DNA of 64,000 nucleotides from assembly GCA_035495555.1 (NCBI GenBank), contig DATJFQ010000042.1, forward strand, positions 62,001 to 126,000. Direction: 5' to 3'. Numbering within the stretch: position 1 is the stretch's first letter; each line of letters opens with the position of its first letter. A program made the position numbers and the translations under genes. The stretch comes from DATJFQ01 sp035495555. Its GTDB lineage: Bacteria > Acidobacteriota > Vicinamibacteria > Vicinamibacterales > 2-12-FULL-66-21. The notes beneath the pieces were generated by a model that saw nothing but the letters and a program-made list of their open reading frames with translations, was not told the DNA's origin and ran no database searches. Positions 48,660 through 56,688 of this stretch are shown piece by piece.

Positions 48660-50788
48660 CGCCGCCTCGGGCGCGCGGGCAGCCGCAGTGTAAACGTCGA
48701 TCCTTCTCCCTGTGTACTGGTCAAGTCGATCGTGCCTCCGAGCATCTGTGACAATCTCCGGCAAATCGAGAGACCAAGACCCGTGCCGCCATAGCCGCGC
48801 GTGGGTGAGCTGTCGAGCTGACGGAAGTCCTCGAAGACCTTGGCCTGATCTTCCTTCGCAATGCCGACACCCGTATCTCGCACGGAGATCGACATCTGCT
48901 TGGCGCGGCGCTCGAATGCCGCCTGGATGGTGACCGATCCCGCCGGCGTGAACTTCAAGGCATTGCTGAGCAGGTTCAGCACGATCTGCTTGACCTTCTG
49001 GCGGTCGCTCCGGAGTTTCGGCAGCGGTCCTTTGGCCTTCGACGTGACGGCGAGATTGCTGCGGCGGATGATCGGCTCGAGCTCCGCCATCACCTCCGCG
49101 ATCAAATCCCCCACAGCGAACGAGGTCACGTTCAGCGGCATCCGGCCGGCTTCGATCCGTGTGATGTCGAGGATGTCGTTGATCAGGGCGAGCAGGTGCC
49201 GCGAGTTCGAGTCAATCCGCGTCAGGCTCTTGCGCTGCGGCTCGGTCACCTGTCCGGTCACGTTGTTGAGCAGCATGTGCGTGTAGCCGAGGATCGCGTT
49301 CAGCGGCGTCCGGAACTCGTGCGACATGTTGGCGAGGAACTGCGATTTCAGCGCGGACGCCTGCTCGAGCTCGATGTGCTGCCGCCGCAGCAGCTCGTTC
49401 TGTTCGGCGAGTTCGGCCGTCGCTTCCTGCACTTTCCGTTCGAGCTGTTCCGATGCGTGCTTCAACTGCTCGTACAGCTTTCCCTTCTCGATCGCCTCCG
49501 TGAGATCGTGCAGGATCGTCACGACCCACATCAGTTCGCCCTGTTCCGACAGGATCGTGCCCGCCAGCGCTTCGACCGGCAGCGGACGACCTGTGACGGG
49601 GTCGGCCAGCTGGATCTCACCGCGATAGCGCTGCTCTCCCGAGCGCGTCAGCACGTTGGACACGAACGAGGTCAGGTTTGCGCCGTTCGCGCGCACGCGC
49701 CGCAGCGCGGCTTCCATCTCCGTCGCCGGCGACGGGCTGAACAGCCGTTCCGCCGGTGTATTCATCAACACGATGTCGCCTTCCTGATCCGTCACGAGGA
49801 TCGGGTCGGCAACCGAGTCGATGATCAGATCCAGCCGGTGGCGCTCGTCGCGCACTTCCGCCTGAGCGACCCGCAGCGTCCGATAGCTCTCTTCGATTTC
49901 TTCCTTCGCGCGCGCCAGGTCCGTCACGTTGCGGAGGATCGATACGACGAACGTCCCCTGCCGCTCGTCCTTCGCGCGGGAGCTGAGCAGCTCGAACAGC
50001 AGATCGGACCCTTCGAGCGGGTCCACCAGCAGCAGCTCGCGGCGCGCGAGCTCCGACATCGTGACGGCGCTCGTGGACAACGCCGCAGAGAACAACATGT
50101 TGTTGAGCGCGACGGCCCGGCGCCAGCCCTCGCTCGACTCTTCAGGGGCGGCAAACAGCTTCTCCGCATGGCTGTTCGCGATGATCAGTTTGCCTTCCGT
50201 GTCGGTGAGCAGAATCGGGTCGGTGACCGCATTGATGATGCTGTAGAGCAGCATCCGCTCCTGGCCGAATCGCGTCTCCGCCAGCAGTTGTCGGCTGAGC
50301 AGCCTCGAAACCTGTTTTCCGAGCGTGCGCGCCAGCCACAGCGTGTCCGGATCGATCTGCGGGGACGCCGTGCTGGCAAGGAGGAGCCCCTGCGCCGTTT
50401 CACGGGTGTCGGCCCGCAGCGGGATCGCGTGAAACGCGCGCGCCTCGATGGGCGCTCGCAGATGGGGCGGCAGGGTGGAGATGAAGACCGGCTCCGGACT
50501 CGAGAGCGCCTGGACGAGCGGGTGCTTCCCATCGTCCCGGCTCAGCGCGAAGTCCATGATCGCGGCGCTCGAAACGCCGTGCTCCGCGACGAGCAGCATC
50601 TCGTTCGAGAGCGCCTCGACGACGAGCACGACGGCCTGCTCCACGGGCGCGTGAGCGACGACCCAGTCCACGGCCCGCCGCGCGGACTCCTGGATGTCCA
50701 TGCTCGTCAGCAGAAATTCGACGAGCGCGAGCTTCGGTTCCGAATCCAGCGACGACACGGACGCCATCTGCGCCGCCACGCGCGACAC
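48656..50788 (-). CDS. Soluble GAF/PAS sensor histidine kinase within the gas-vesicle operon
   Basis: The 710-residue protein has no membrane helix. A GAF-like region (about 20-170) precedes two PAS domains (about 178-290, VTDPILLTDTEGKLIIANS, and 318-430, VADPILVTDQEGDIVLMNT) and a coiled coil (437-480). HisKA follows with His490 in NMSHEFRTPLN, then HATPase_c (N box NLLSNALKFT, G1 DTGVGI, G2 GYGGTGLGL). It would sense a cytoplasmic cue, by inference light, redox or a metabolite, and phosphorylate the receiver encoded next. It starts 6 bp after the gvpA stop. Confidence 0.92.
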   Translation of the reverse strand: MSRVAAQMASVSSLDSEPKLALVEFLLTSMDIQESARRAVDWVVAHAPVEQAVVLVVEALSNEMLLVAEHGVSSAAIMDFALSRDDGKHPLVQALSSPEPVFISTLPPHLRAPIEARAFHAIPLRADTRETAQGLLLASTASPQIDPDTLWLARTLGKQVSRLLSRQLLAETRFGQERMLLYSIINAVTDPILLTDTEGKLIIANSHAEKLFAAPEESSEGWRRAVALNNMLFSAALSTSAVTMSELARRELLLVDPLEGSDLLFELLSSRAKDERQGTFVVSILRNVTDLARAKEEIEESYRTLRVAQAEVRDERHRLDLIIDSVADPILVTDQEGDIVLMNTPAERLFSPSPATEMEAALRRVRANGANLTSFVSNVLTRSGEQRYRGEIQLADPVTGRPLPVEALAGTILSEQGELMWVVTILHDLTEAIEKGKLYEQLKHASEQLERKVQEATAELAEQNELLRRQHIELEQASALKSQFLANMSHEFRTPLNAILGYTHMLLNNVTGQVTEPQRKSLTRIDSNSRHLLALINDILDITRIEAGRMPLNVTSFAVGDLIAEVMAELEPIIRRSNLAVTSKAKGPLPKLRSDRQKVKQIVLNLLSNALKFTPAGSVTIQAAFERRAKQMSISVRDTGVGIAKEDQAKVFEDFRQLDSSPTRGYGGTGLGLSICRRLSQMLGGTIDLTSTQGEGSTFTLRLPARPRRR

Positions 50789-50794
50789 GGGTGT

Positions 50795-51115
50795 TTACCC
50801 CTCGACGTTTCGGCGGCGCCCGCTGCGTCCTTTGGACGCGGCGAGTTCGGCACGCAGTGCCGCGTTCTCGGCAATGACGTCCTGGTGGGAGGGCAGTTCG
50901 GCCGCGGGACGCGACACCGGGGCGACCTGGCCGACCGCTTCGGAATACTTCAGATAGGTGTCGATTGACGCCACCACGACGCGCGCCTCGACGGTGATCA
51001 GGTCGATGCCCACCAGCGACACGCGAACCCACGCGTCGATGACGATGCCTTTGTCGAGCACGCGGTCGAGGACGTCGATGAGACTCGTGCCGCCTGCAGC
51101 TCGTTCAACTGCCAT
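50795..51115 (-). CDS. gvpA: Major gas vesicle structural protein GvpA
   Basis: The 106-residue protein carries the near-canonical GvpA sequence LIDVLDRVLDKGIVIDAWVR, then VSLVGIDLITVEARVVVASI and DTYLKYSEAVG. GvpA is the small amphipathic wall protein that polymerises into the ribbed gas-vesicle shell. About 40 residues follow the usual end at about residue 65, including an Ala/Glu coiled-coil (AENAALRAELAASKG) and a basic RSGRRR patch. This lengthens it beyond the usual ~70 residues. A sensor kinase gene follows with a 6-bp gap, not gvpF as in most clusters. Confidence 0.95.
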   Translation of the reverse strand: MAVERAAGGTSLIDVLDRVLDKGIVIDAWVRVSLVGIDLITVEARVVVASIDTYLKYSEAVGQVAPVSRPAAELPSHQDVIAENAALRAELAASKGRSGRRRNVEG

Positions 51116-51139
51116 GTCATGTCTCTCCCAAGCTACCGT

Positions 51140-51475
51140 TCAACGCCGGCGGCGGGTCGCGCCCCGGGGGACTGAAAGTGCATCCACACGTGCCTGCAAC
51201 TCCTGCAGCTGGGCTCGCAACTGGTCGTGTTCGGCGATGCCGGCGCGCGTCGCGCCGGGCGAGAGATCACGATCGTACCGCCACCAGTCGAGACCGATCT
51301 CCTGAGCCTTGTCGAGCGAGCAGACGAGAAGGCGGATACGAATCGTCAGCAGCTCGACTTCGGCCAGGGACACCTTGATGTCGCCGGCGATGACGAGCCC
51401 CTTGTCGAGCACGCGGTCCAGGACGTCGACCAGTCCTGTCCCGCGCTGGTGGGACCCTGGGAGCTCGAGAGGCAT
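51140..51475 (-). CDS. gvpJ: GvpJ-like GvpA homologue
   Basis: The 111-residue protein reads GLVDVLDRVLDKGLVIAGDI and VSLAEVELLTIRIRLLVCSL; the G-D-I and E-V-E-L-L-T-I-R-I positions are those of GvpJ rather than GvpA. The C-terminal LDWWRYDRDLSP and a Gln-rich coiled-coil (EHDQLRAQLQELQARVDAL) with a basic end follow. GvpJ is a minor shell or nucleating component. The ATG at 51475 is closest to the domain; a weak -10 lies just upstream. It is the first gene of the operon, 46 bp from the gnd stop. Confidence 0.88.
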   Translation of the reverse strand: MPLELPGSHQRGTGLVDVLDRVLDKGLVIAGDIKVSLAEVELLTIRIRLLVCSLDKAQEIGLDWWRYDRDLSPGATRAGIAEHDQLRAQLQELQARVDALSVPRGATRRRR

Positions 51476-51484
51476 GCGGTTGCG

Positions 51485-51490
51485 AATATA
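51485..51490 (-). promoter_or_regulatory. Possible -10 element for the gas-vesicle operon
   Basis: TATATT (minus strand) lies 9 bp before the gvpJ ATG in the 46-bp gap after gnd. No -35 fits and no ribosome-binding site is seen. The operon might be leaderless from this site, depend on an activator, or be read through from zwf-opcA-gnd. Confidence 0.25.
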
Positions 51491-51521
51491 CCACGCAGAT
51501 CTGAACAGCCTTATTGATGAG

Positions 51522-52958
51522 CTAGCGCGGGTCAGGCGCAGCCTGCAAACCCCAGTCGGCGTGGATGAAGCCGGGCCGCTCGATCCGTTCGAACGTGTGG
51601 GCGCCAAACGCATCGCGCTGCGCCTGCGTCAAGTTCTGGGGTAAGCGCGCCGTTCGATAACTGTCGAAGTAAGCGAGGCTCGCCGTCATGGCGGGAATCG
51701 GAATGCCTGCCGCTACCGCTGACGCGGCGATGCGGCGCCAGCCGGCCTGCGCGCCCTGCACCTGGCGCCCGAGGCGTTCGTCCATGAGGAGATTCACGAG
51801 CGCAGGGTCGCGCGTGAACGCAGCCCGGACGTCGTCGAGTACGCGCGCGCGGATGATGCACCCGCCTGTCCAGATTCGCGCCATCTCCGACAGGTTCACG
51901 TGCCAGTCGTAGTGCGCAGAGCCGGCCGCGATGAGCGCCATGCCCTGCGCGTAGCTGCAGATGCGCGACGCGTGCAGCGCATCGGCGACCGAGTCGACGA
52001 TCAGTTCGCGGTCCGATGCGGTGAATGCGTCGCTCGTGACGGGTCCATCGAAGCGCGCCGATGCGGATACGCGCTGCTCCTTCATACTCGAGAGGACGCG
52101 CGCGTCGAGTGCGGCGGCAATCGTCGGAATGGGAACGCCGAGGTCGAGCGCGACCTGCGCCGTCCAGAGGCCGGTCCCCTTCTGGCCTGCCTTGTCCTGA
52201 ATCACGTCGACGAGTGGCGTGCCCGTCCGGGCATCGATCACGTGACAGACGTGCGCCGTCAATTCGACGAGGAACGACTCGAGGACGCCGGTGTTCCAGC
52301 GCGCGAAGATGTCTCCGATGTCCGGCGTCGACAGCCCGAGCCCGCGATGCAGCACGTCGTAGGCTTCGGCGATGAGTTGCATGTCGCCGTACTCGATGCC
52401 GTTGTGGACCATCTTCACGAAGTGGCCCGCGCCGTCGGGTCCGACGTGCGTCACGCACGCGCCGGCATCGGTCTTCGCGGCAATCGCCGTCAGCACATCC
52501 TCGATGCGGGCCCACGCGTCAGCGGACCCGCCGGGCATGAGCGACGGCCCGAACCGCGCCCCTTCTTCGCCGCCGGATACGCCGCACCCGACGAAGTTCA
52601 GTCCCGCGGCCCGCATCTGCGCTTCGCGCCGGCGCGTGTCCTCGAAAAACGAGTTGCCGCCGTCGATGAGGATGTCGCCGCGTTCGAGCAGCGGTGTGAG
52701 CTGGTCAATCATCGAATCCACGGGCGCCCCCGCAGGAATCATCATCATCATGCGGCGCGGCCGCTCGAGTGACGACACGAGATCCTGCAGCGTCTTCGTG
52801 CCCGTGAATGTCGACCCGCGGTGGTCGGCGAGAAATCTGTCCGTCCAGTCCCCCTCGAGGTTCCAGACGGCCACGCTGAAGCCGTGCGATTCGATGTTGA
52901 GCGCCAGATTGCGCCCCATGGTGCCGAGGCCGATCATGCCGAAGCTGCTCACTGCCAT
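51522..52958 (-). CDS. gnd: 6-phosphogluconate dehydrogenase (decarboxylating)
   Basis: The 478-residue protein begins FGMIGLGTMGRNLALNIESH (NADP site). It has LIDGGNSFFEDTRRREAQMR, FVGCGVSGGEEGARFGPSLM (catalytic loop) and GHFVKMVHNGIEYGDMQLIA with the catalytic Lys and substrate-binding His-Asn. The C-terminal domain ends in an Arg-containing tail (FERIERPGFIHADW). It oxidises 6-phosphogluconate to ribulose 5-phosphate and CO2. It overlaps opcA by 10 bp. Full-length. Confidence 0.96.
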   Translation of the reverse strand: MAVSSFGMIGLGTMGRNLALNIESHGFSVAVWNLEGDWTDRFLADHRGSTFTGTKTLQDLVSSLERPRRMMMMIPAGAPVDSMIDQLTPLLERGDILIDGGNSFFEDTRRREAQMRAAGLNFVGCGVSGGEEGARFGPSLMPGGSADAWARIEDVLTAIAAKTDAGACVTHVGPDGAGHFVKMVHNGIEYGDMQLIAEAYDVLHRGLGLSTPDIGDIFARWNTGVLESFLVELTAHVCHVIDARTGTPLVDVIQDKAGQKGTGLWTAQVALDLGVPIPTIAAALDARVLSSMKEQRVSASARFDGPVTSDAFTASDRELIVDSVADALHASRICSYAQGMALIAAGSAHYDWHVNLSEMARIWTGGCIIRARVLDDVRAAFTRDPALVNLLMDERLGRQVQGAQAGWRRIAASAVAAGIPIPAMTASLAYFDSYRTARLPQNLTQAQRDAFGAHTFERIERPGFIHADWGLQAAPDPR

Positions 52959-53887
52959 GCCGGAATCTCCAACGCCGCGGCGAGTGCGCGCTCGAACGCC
53001 AGATCCCGGGTCCGCACGCCGAGTTCCTCGCCGATGACGGCGGTCAACGTGCCCTCGCCGAGCGGTACCACCCGCGTCGATGCATCGCGCCCCGCGATCT
53101 CGGCGCGGAGACAGCCGCGGGTAGCGCGCCGCGCGATCGACACGTGATGGCCGTCCGCGTCGAGCTCCACGGAATCCAGCGGCGCGCGCTGGTCGCTGCT
53201 CCCCGACGGACGCAGATCGATCGTGACGTCCGTCCCCCAGTGCAGCGCCGACCGCAGCCAGCCGGCAAACAGCCGCGCGGCAAACGGATCCGCGCCCGCG
53301 ATCGACAGCCGTGTCACCGGCACGCTGCGCACCTCGGGCAGGTCGAACAGGTGCGCGATCACCGACCGCCAGCGCGTGAGGCGCGTCCAGCGGAGATCCG
53401 TCACGGCGCTCTGCTCCACGATGGTATCGACGATCGACCACGCACTCGACGGGTCGAGGACGTCGATGATCAGCCGATCGGCCAGATGCGCGATCTCCTG
53501 GAGCGACTCTGGCGCTCCTCCGCGCCACCACACGGCGGTCGGCAGGCTCGAGAGCCGCAGCGCGGCCACCGCGTTGTTGAGAAACTTGGGCGCGAGGCCC
53601 GCAATGCCGATCGCGTGCTCCGTGACGCGCGCCGTGGGCGTCGTCTCGCCTCCCTCGGAGATGAGAATCGCGCGGACGCCTTCGGCCTCGCTGAGGTGCG
53701 CCAGCGCGTCCGCAGCGTCGATCAGACGATCGTGTTCACCGACAACGACAACCGTCGCCGTCAGCGCCCGCGCCGGTCCGCCTTTGCGCCGGCGGCCGTC
53801 GCGGGCCAGCCGCGCCAGCGTTGCTTCGATGTCGGCAAACGGCACCTCGCGTCCGTTCGGCAGCAGTGTCATGTCAGGGGAAGTCAC
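52949..53887 (-). CDS. opcA: Glucose-6-phosphate dehydrogenase assembly protein OpcA-like
   Basis: The 312-residue protein resembles the OpcA family: TATVVVVGEHDRLIDAADAL, EHAIGIAGLAPKFLNNAVAA, LRLSSLPTAVWWRGGAPESL, DLRWTRLTRWRSVIAHLFDL and SVELDADGHHVSIAR. OpcA binds G6PD and aids its activation in cyanobacteria and actinobacteria. GTG at 53887 overlaps the zwf stop as GTGA. The order zwf-opcA-gnd places it between its target and the next enzyme. Confidence 0.88.
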   Translation of the reverse strand: MTSPDMTLLPNGREVPFADIEATLARLARDGRRRKGGPARALTATVVVVGEHDRLIDAADALAHLSEAEGVRAILISEGGETTPTARVTEHAIGIAGLAPKFLNNAVAALRLSSLPTAVWWRGGAPESLQEIAHLADRLIIDVLDPSSAWSIVDTIVEQSAVTDLRWTRLTRWRSVIAHLFDLPEVRSVPVTRLSIAGADPFAARLFAGWLRSALHWGTDVTIDLRPSGSSDQRAPLDSVELDADGHHVSIARRATRGCLRAEIAGRDASTRVVPLGEGTLTAVIGEELGVRTRDLAFERALAAALEIPAWQ

Positions 53888-55422
53888 AGCGTCCTCCAAC
53901 GGCGGCCGTCCGCCTGGATCAAGTGGTCGGCCTCGGGCGGTCCCCACTCGCCCGCCTCATACGTCGGGATCGACTCGAGGCCCGACGCTTCCCACATCTG
54001 GTGCACGGGCGTGATCAACGCCCACGAGTTCTCGACGAAATCGTGGCGCGCGAACAGCGTGGGGTCGCCGAGCAGCGCGTCGAGCAGCAGCGTCTCGTAG
54101 GCTTCCGGCACCGGCTTCCCGAAGGCGCTCCCGTAGCGGAAATTCATCATCACCGGCGCGAGCTGCATCCGGCTGCCCGGCAGTTTCGCCTCGAACCGCA
54201 GCGAGATCCCTTCGTCGGGCTGGACGTTCACGATCAGGAGGTTCGGCGCGATCGGAGTCGGGCTGACCCGTTTGAAGATGTGCAGCGGCGGACGCCGGAA
54301 CTGAATCGCGATTTCCGTCGTGCGTTTGGGCAGGCGCTTGCCGGTGCGGAGGAAGAAGGGAACGCCCGCCCAGCGCCAGCTATCGAGCTGCAGGCGCAGC
54401 GCGACGAATGTCTCGGTCACCGACGTCGGACTGACACCGTCCTCCTGCCGATACCCCGGCACTTCTTTGCCGTTCACCCAGCCCGCGGTGTACTGCGCCC
54501 GAACGACGTTGTGCGCGCCGCCGTTCTCGCCGTTCTGGGGCACGAGCGGCTGAATGCTCAGCAGCGCGTCCAGCTTGCGATCCCGCACGTTCTCGGCCGA
54601 AAAGCGGATCGGGGGCTCCATCGCCACCAGTGTGAGGACCTGCATCAGATGGTTCTGTACCATGTCGCGCAGCGCACCCGCACCTTCGTAGTAGCCGGCG
54701 CGGCGTTCGACGCCGACGGTCTCCGCTGCGGTGATTTGCACATGATCGATATAGCGCCGGTTCCACACCGGCTCGAACATACCGTTGGCAAACCTGAAGA
54801 CGAGCAGGTTCTGTACCGTTTCCTTCCCGAGGTAGTGATCGATACGAAAGATCTGCGGCTCGTCGAGGTGCTGGTGGAGAACGGCGTTGAGATCCCGCGC
54901 GGTCTTCAGGTCCGTACCGAACGGCTTCTCGACGATCACCCGCCGCCAGCCGGCCGGCGTACGCGGCTTCACGAGACCCGCCTCGCTTAACCGCTTCACG
55001 ACATCCCCATAGACCGACGGCGGAATCGCAAAGTAGAACAGCACCCCGTCGGGCCAGCCCGGCTCCGAAATTTTCGCCGCGATCCGCGAGTACAGCGCCG
55101 GATCATCCATCTCACCGCCGACGTAGAAGAGATCCGACGCGAGCGCGGTGGATACGTCGTCGGGTTGGGCGAGACCCGCGAACTGCTTCAGGCTGTCGTG
55201 GAAATGCGCGCGGAACGCGTCGTCAGTCCAGTCGGTACGCGCGACGCCAAGGACCTTGAACTGCGCCGGCAGCCGCTGGCCGCGCGCGAGTTGGTAGAGC
55301 GCCGGAAGCAGCTTGCGATTGGTGAGGTCGCCCGAGGCGCCGAAGATGACCAGAACCGTCGGTTCGGGCGTGGGCTCGATACGGAGCCCGTCGAGCAAGG
55401 GATTCGTCGCCGCAACGTCCAC
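53884..55422 (-). CDS. zwf: Glucose-6-phosphate 1-dehydrogenase
   Basis: The 512-residue protein has FGASGDLTNRKLLPALYQLA (NADP-binding), VIVEKPFGTDLKTARDLNAV, the active-site RIDHYLGKETVQNLLVFRFA with catalytic His and Lys, and the C-terminal IQFRRPPLHIF. It catalyses the first oxidative step of the pentose phosphate pathway and gives NADPH. It starts 20 bp from the heptamer repeat. It is transcribed first in the zwf-opcA-gnd set, with the gas-vesicle operon downstream on the same strand. Confidence 0.97.
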   Translation of the reverse strand: MDVAATNPLLDGLRIEPTPEPTVLVIFGASGDLTNRKLLPALYQLARGQRLPAQFKVLGVARTDWTDDAFRAHFHDSLKQFAGLAQPDDVSTALASDLFYVGGEMDDPALYSRIAAKISEPGWPDGVLFYFAIPPSVYGDVVKRLSEAGLVKPRTPAGWRRVIVEKPFGTDLKTARDLNAVLHQHLDEPQIFRIDHYLGKETVQNLLVFRFANGMFEPVWNRRYIDHVQITAAETVGVERRAGYYEGAGALRDMVQNHLMQVLTLVAMEPPIRFSAENVRDRKLDALLSIQPLVPQNGENGGAHNVVRAQYTAGWVNGKEVPGYRQEDGVSPTSVTETFVALRLQLDSWRWAGVPFFLRTGKRLPKRTTEIAIQFRRPPLHIFKRVSPTPIAPNLLIVNVQPDEGISLRFEAKLPGSRMQLAPVMMNFRYGSAFGKPVPEAYETLLLDALLGDPTLFARHDFVENSWALITPVHQMWEASGLESIPTYEAGEWGPPEADHLIQADGRRWRTL

Positions 55423-55442
55423 GGGGCGATCTTATCGGAGAT

Positions 55443-55512
55443 CGATGGCCGATGACCGATGTTCGATGACCGATGTTCGATGGCCGATGGCCGATGGCCG
55501 ATGGCCGATGGC
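55443..55512. repeat. Ten tandem copies of a CGATGNN heptamer
   Basis: Ten 7-bp units run without interruption: CGATGGC, CGATGAC, CGATGTT, CGATGAC, CGATGTT, then five CGATGGC. They fill the 92-bp gap between the stop of the HEAT/TPR gene and the zwf start. A seven-base unit lies in the leader of zwf, so slippage would alter spacing upstream of the gene. Confidence 0.85.
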
Positions 55513-55514
55513 CG

Positions 55515-56687
55515 CTAACGCCTCTCGAGGAATGCGAGCGCTTTGGGTGTCCCAAGGAGGCGGAGGTTCGTGCGGGCGACCGCGCGAAGGGCCGGGTCGG
55601 GGTCGGACTGCGCGATGCGAATGAGCTCGTCTTCGTCGCGCGCGTTGAAGAGCGCCGTCAGCAATGCCTTGCGGCTGTCGGCGGGCACCGCCTTGTAGAG
55701 GATGCGCAGCTCGTCGCGGCCGCCGGCGCGGCCGAGCGTGACGATCGCGGTGTTGCGAACCGTCACGTCGCCCTCCGACTGCGCGATGCGCAGGAGCGCC
55801 GATTTGTCGGACCGTTCGCCGAGGGACGTCACCACCTCGCGCTTCACCCGCGGCGTACCGGCGTGATACACGTCCAGCAACTCCCGCGATACGTTCGGAT
55901 TGGCAAAGCGTCCCAGTTCCTTGACGGCTTCAACCCGCACCGGCTCCGCCGCAAGCTTTGCGACTTCCAGCACCGACGACTGCGCCTTCGGGTTCGAGGA
56001 CTGCGCGAGCACGAACACCGCGCGGCGGCCGTCACCGGGCGATGCGGGATCCAGCGCAATTTCCTTCAGCAGGGGAATGACGCGATCCGGGTGCGTCTGC
56101 ATCAGGCTCCCGAGCGCCTGAATCCTGAGATTCGTGTCCGGCGGCAGCGGCGACATGACCCAGACATTCGCCTCCGGCGCGAGCGGCGGATTCGACGGTA
56201 CGGCGAGCGCCGGCTGCGGCGGCAGCGGCGCGATGACAGGGGTGGGACGCGGTGACCGCGGTCGCATCGAGGTCGCGGGCGCAGCAGGCGCGGGCGGTGC
56301 AGGAGCGACGGCCGGCGTTTCGGGGCGCGCCGTCTGCCAGAGCACGTCGTCGCGATTCAGCTTCTGGGCAATCTCGAGGCGAAGCGACTGCGCGAACCGG
56401 ATCCACGGACTCGACGGAAATTCCCGCTGCAGGCGCGCAATGGTTTCGAGCGCCGCGACCTGCTCGCCTGTCTGATTCTGACAATGCGCCAGCCAGAACA
56501 TCGCTTCGGCGCGGCTCGGCTCTTTGGGATCGGCCGCGGCGGCTTTGAGATCCGCGATCGCGCTCACCCAATGCTCGTCCGCGATGGCGTCCTTGGCATG
56601 CGCCATCCGCCTGGATTCTGCCGGTGCCGCCGAAGCCGCCGCAGCGATCATCGAGTACCCAACCAGGAAAACAAAGAATCGTCGCAT
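55515..56687 (-). CDS. Secreted TPR/HEAT-repeat protein downstream of the ECF sigma pair
   Basis: The 390-residue protein has a signal peptide (RRFFVFLVGYSMIAAAASAAPA). TPR-like helices at about 30-105 (DEHWVSAIADLKAAAADPKE, FWLAHCQNQTGEQVAALETI) lead to a Pro-rich linker and then at least five HEAT units (VIPLLKEIALDPASPGDGRR, AAEPVRVEAVKELGRFAN, GDVTVRNTAIVTLGRAGG). It is the third gene after the sigma and anti-sigma genes, a layout that suggests a periplasmic output or sensing partner. It is a paralogue in plan of the protein at 28328. Confidence 0.75.
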   Translation of the reverse strand: MRRFFVFLVGYSMIAAAASAAPAESRRMAHAKDAIADEHWVSAIADLKAAAADPKEPSRAEAMFWLAHCQNQTGEQVAALETIARLQREFPSSPWIRFAQSLRLEIAQKLNRDDVLWQTARPETPAVAPAPPAPAAPATSMRPRSPRPTPVIAPLPPQPALAVPSNPPLAPEANVWVMSPLPPDTNLRIQALGSLMQTHPDRVIPLLKEIALDPASPGDGRRAVFVLAQSSNPKAQSSVLEVAKLAAEPVRVEAVKELGRFANPNVSRELLDVYHAGTPRVKREVVTSLGERSDKSALLRIAQSEGDVTVRNTAIVTLGRAGGRDELRILYKAVPADSRKALLTALFNARDEDELIRIAQSDPDPALRAVARTNLRLLGTPKALAFLERR

Positions 56688-56688
56688 G

